A stretch of 5,981 nt of DNA from Anaerolineaceae bacterium (GTDB taxonomy: Bacteria > Chloroflexota > Anaerolineae > Anaerolineales > Anaerolineaceae): NCBI GenBank assembly GCA_003448875.1, contig DLXG01000129.1, positions 1-5,981 on the forward strand, in the 5' to 3' direction. The notes beneath the pieces were generated by a model. The model had not been told where the DNA came from and did no database searches. It saw only the letters and a list, made by a program, of their open reading frames with translations. The stretch's first letter is position 1. Each line of letters starts with the position of its first letter. Both the position numbers and the translations under genes were made by a program. Below, piece after piece: positions 5,303 to 5,981 of this stretch.

Positions 5303-5981
5303 TTATAGTTTGAACTGCACCACCACTTTTTCCAGCACTTCGGCCATCTCAGAAAGCGAGTGCGCCGAAGCCGATACTTCCTCAACCTGCGCGCTCATCT
5401 CTTCTGCCGAAGCCGATACTTCCTCAATGGCTGCGCTGTTTTGCTCGCTGACGCTGGCAATCGTTTCGATGGACATGCTCACTTCGGAGGAACTGGCCGA
5501 CATCTGCTCGGTGGCGGCCGTGTTTTCCTCGATAACCGCCGAAACCGAATCCACCGCAGCGATCATCTCGTTGGCGGCCTTTTCCATTTCAACAGCGGCA
5601 CGGGCTGCTTCTTTCGCCTGTTGATTGACCTGCTCCACCGTTTGCAGAATTTGCTGGAGCGCACTGCCGGCTTCCCCGGCCGATTCAACGCCCTTTTCGA
5701 CTTCCTGCGCGCTTTCCAGCATGGCATTGACCGTTTCACTGACCGAGGTTTGAATGGCTTTGATCAACGCGCCAATTTCACGGGTGGCGTTAGCGGAGCG
5801 TTCGGCTAATTTACGGACTTCATCGGCCACCACCGCAAAGCCCTTGCCGTGTTCGCCAGCGCGGGCGGCTTCGATAGCAGCATTCAAAGCCAGTAAATTG
5901 GTCTGCGAGGCAATGTCCTCAATCGTTTCCACAATCACACCAATCTGATTGGAGCGGTTGCTCATTTCGGCAATCTTTTCA
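5303..5981 (-). CDS. Methyl-accepting chemotaxis protein, cytoplasmic signalling domain (partial, N-terminus beyond the right edge)
   Basis: The frame is open from the right edge to TAA at 5303, giving 226 codons of the C-terminal part. It contains the near-invariant hairpin tip of chemoreceptors ([19 protein letters not shown], followed by [19 protein letters not shown]), which binds CheW and CheA. A long antiparallel coiled coil of heptads rich in Ala, Ser and Glu follows, with EQ/EE-type pairs that are plausible methylation sites for CheR and CheB ([19 protein letters not shown]). The protein ends in VVVQFKL, without the NWETF-like CheR-docking pentapeptide found in some receptors. The sensor, any transmembrane segments, HAMP and the start lie outside the window, so the ligand and membrane location are unknown. 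An internal ATG at 5965 is a methionine inside the coiled coil, not the start. The gene converges on the PilZ gene, and the two share the terminator. Confidence 0.95.
   Translation of the reverse strand, partial: EKIAEMSNRSNQIGVIVETIEDIASQTNLLALNAAIEAARAGEHGKGFAVVADEVRKLAERSANATREIGALIKAIQTSVSETVNAMLESAQEVEKGVESAGEAGSALQQILQTVEQVNQQAKEAARAAVEMEKAANEMIAAVDSVSAVIEENTAATEQMSASSSEVSMSIETIASVSEQNSAAIEEVSASAEEMSAQVEEVSASAHSLSEMAEVLEKVVVQFKL
5364..5427 (-). repeat. 42-bp-period internal repeat in the chemoreceptor coiled coil
   Basis: An identical 22-bp segment occurs at 5364-5385 and 5406-5427, with a period of 42 bp (14 codons, two heptads). It encodes two copies of EEVSASA in the C-terminal arm of the coiled coil. 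The identity at DNA level, including third positions, suggests a recent small duplication or gene conversion that preserved the heptad register. Confidence 0.75.

Noticed and set aside
5360..5809. Plus-strand open frame opposite the chemoreceptor
   Set aside because: It is the reverse of a highly conserved receptor signalling domain; the Arg/Phe/His-rich product is an artefact of the biased codons of the coiled coil.

Overview
The window is a slice of a bacterial chromosome with G+C in the mid-50s by eye, dense coding and no phage, transposon, CRISPR or RNA-gene signature. The taxon cannot be fixed from sequence alone. The mix of a SUMF1-domain protein, TPR/glycosyltransferase-like proteins, a LytM peptidase, a PilZ protein and a chemotaxis receptor would fit an Anaerolineae-like member of the Chloroflexota, but this is a weak inference.

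Left part (1-3423, minus strand): a tightly packed three-gene operon read right to left. It encodes a TPR protein with a C-terminal GT-B-like glycosyltransferase domain (558 aa from the preferred start), then a stand-alone glycosyltransferase-like protein (359 aa, GTG start) overlapping it by 4 bp, then a SUMF1/formylglycine-generating-enzyme-family protein overlapping the second gene by 1 bp (TAATG) and running off the left edge. The two glycosyltransferase-like domains are recognisable paralogues. A promoter with a 17-bp spacer lies at 3487-3515 on the minus strand.

Middle (3424-3656): the only sizeable non-coding gap, 233 bp between divergent genes. It holds the promoter above, a TGAGCG-N8-CGCTCA inverted repeat, and an upstream copy of the first ten bases of the next gene.

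Right part (3657-5225, plus strand): a two-gene operon. The first gene encodes an M23/LytM peptidoglycan endopeptidase with all metal and catalytic residues but no obvious signal peptide. It is followed after 27 bp by a YcgR-like PilZ protein with an intact c-di-GMP motif (RxxxR and DxSxxG) and an unusual proline-rich insertion inside the PilZ domain. A perfect 14-bp stem terminator at 5245-5283 separates it from a convergent methyl-accepting chemotaxis protein (5303-5981, minus strand), whose conserved signalling tip and C-terminus are in the window and whose N-terminal part lies beyond the right edge.

Taken together, the window suggests cell-surface functions: a glycosyltransferase-like operon of unknown product on one side, and c-di-GMP, cell-wall and chemotaxis functions on the other. 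No single unambiguous new system is visible. The most interesting points are the TPR-GT/GT/SUMF1 operon of paralogues and the pairing of a signal-less LytM peptidase with a PilZ receptor.
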